19,160 nt of DNA from CAZLBC01 sp964557575 (GTDB lineage: Bacteria > Planctomycetota > Phycisphaerae > SM23-33). The position numbers and the translations under genes are program-made. Where the stretch lies: assembly GCA_964557575.1 (NCBI GenBank), contig CAZLBC010000089.1, positions 1 to 19,160 of the forward strand, read 5' to 3'. The notes below the pieces were generated by a model. The model was not told the origin of the DNA. It saw only the letters and a list, made by a program, of their open reading frames with translations, and ran no database searches. Of this stretch, positions 19,160 to 19,160 are shown piece after piece; position 1 is the stretch's first letter; the number at the start of each line of letters is the position of its first letter.

Positions 19160-19160
19160 G

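Overview
The window looks like a chromosomal piece of a GC-rich, Gram-negative-type bacterium, most plausibly a planctomycete (Phycisphaerae-like) or another PVC-group relative. Pointers are a DUF6677-type membrane protein behind riboflavin synthase, secreted ThuA and HEAT/F5-8C proteins, a PAS-AraC regulator beside a sugar transporter, and a stand-alone DUF123 GIY-YIG protein. No 16S rRNA or other decisive marker is present, so the taxonomy is inference.

Left part (1-9.1 kb). A gene-poor edge with a TG/G-rich tract leads into a tRNA-Pro(CGG) gene with its own promoter and terminator, then the complete class-A RNase P RNA gene (rnpB), both on the minus strand. Diverging from rnpB is mgtE (Mg2+ channel). 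A TerB-like/HEAT protein faces it. Next comes a plus-strand operon of riboflavin synthase, a DUF6677 membrane protein and a 75-residue membrane protein. After a repeat-rich gap, a minus-strand group holds an AmmB/MEMO-family protein, an isochorismatase-fold protein that appears to lack its nucleophilic Cys, and prmC (release-factor methyltransferase), the last two overlapping by 188 bp. Diverging from these is an unrecognised acidic, two-TM membrane protein with a threefold motif.

Middle and right (9.1-18.3 kb). ribBA supplies the other riboflavin enzymes of the window (DHBP synthase/GTP cyclohydrolase II). Then comes a minus-strand deoxysugar region: PAS-AraC regulator, FucP-like MFS permease with a strong promoter and an overlapping palindrome, a secreted ThuA-domain protein, a secreted HEAT-repeat/F5-8C protein and rhamnulokinase (rhaB). 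These suggest uptake and phosphorylation of L-rhamnose or L-fucose-type sugars; isomerase and aldolase genes are not in the window.

Right edge. A DUF123/GIY-YIG protein converges on a DUF4926 gene, which is preceded by the C-terminal end of a DUF6883-like gene cut by the window edge.

The most unusual structure is intergenic. A composite, modular repeat occurs three times (about 5117-5306 +, 10315-10434 -, 15638-15857 +) with conserved module order, and in two copies with identical spacing. Two copies, in opposite orientation, bracket the rhaB-HEAT-ThuA block. A second short repeat (AAAAGGGGACGG type) forms an inverted pair at 15.5 kb and a perfect-looking terminator before rhaB.
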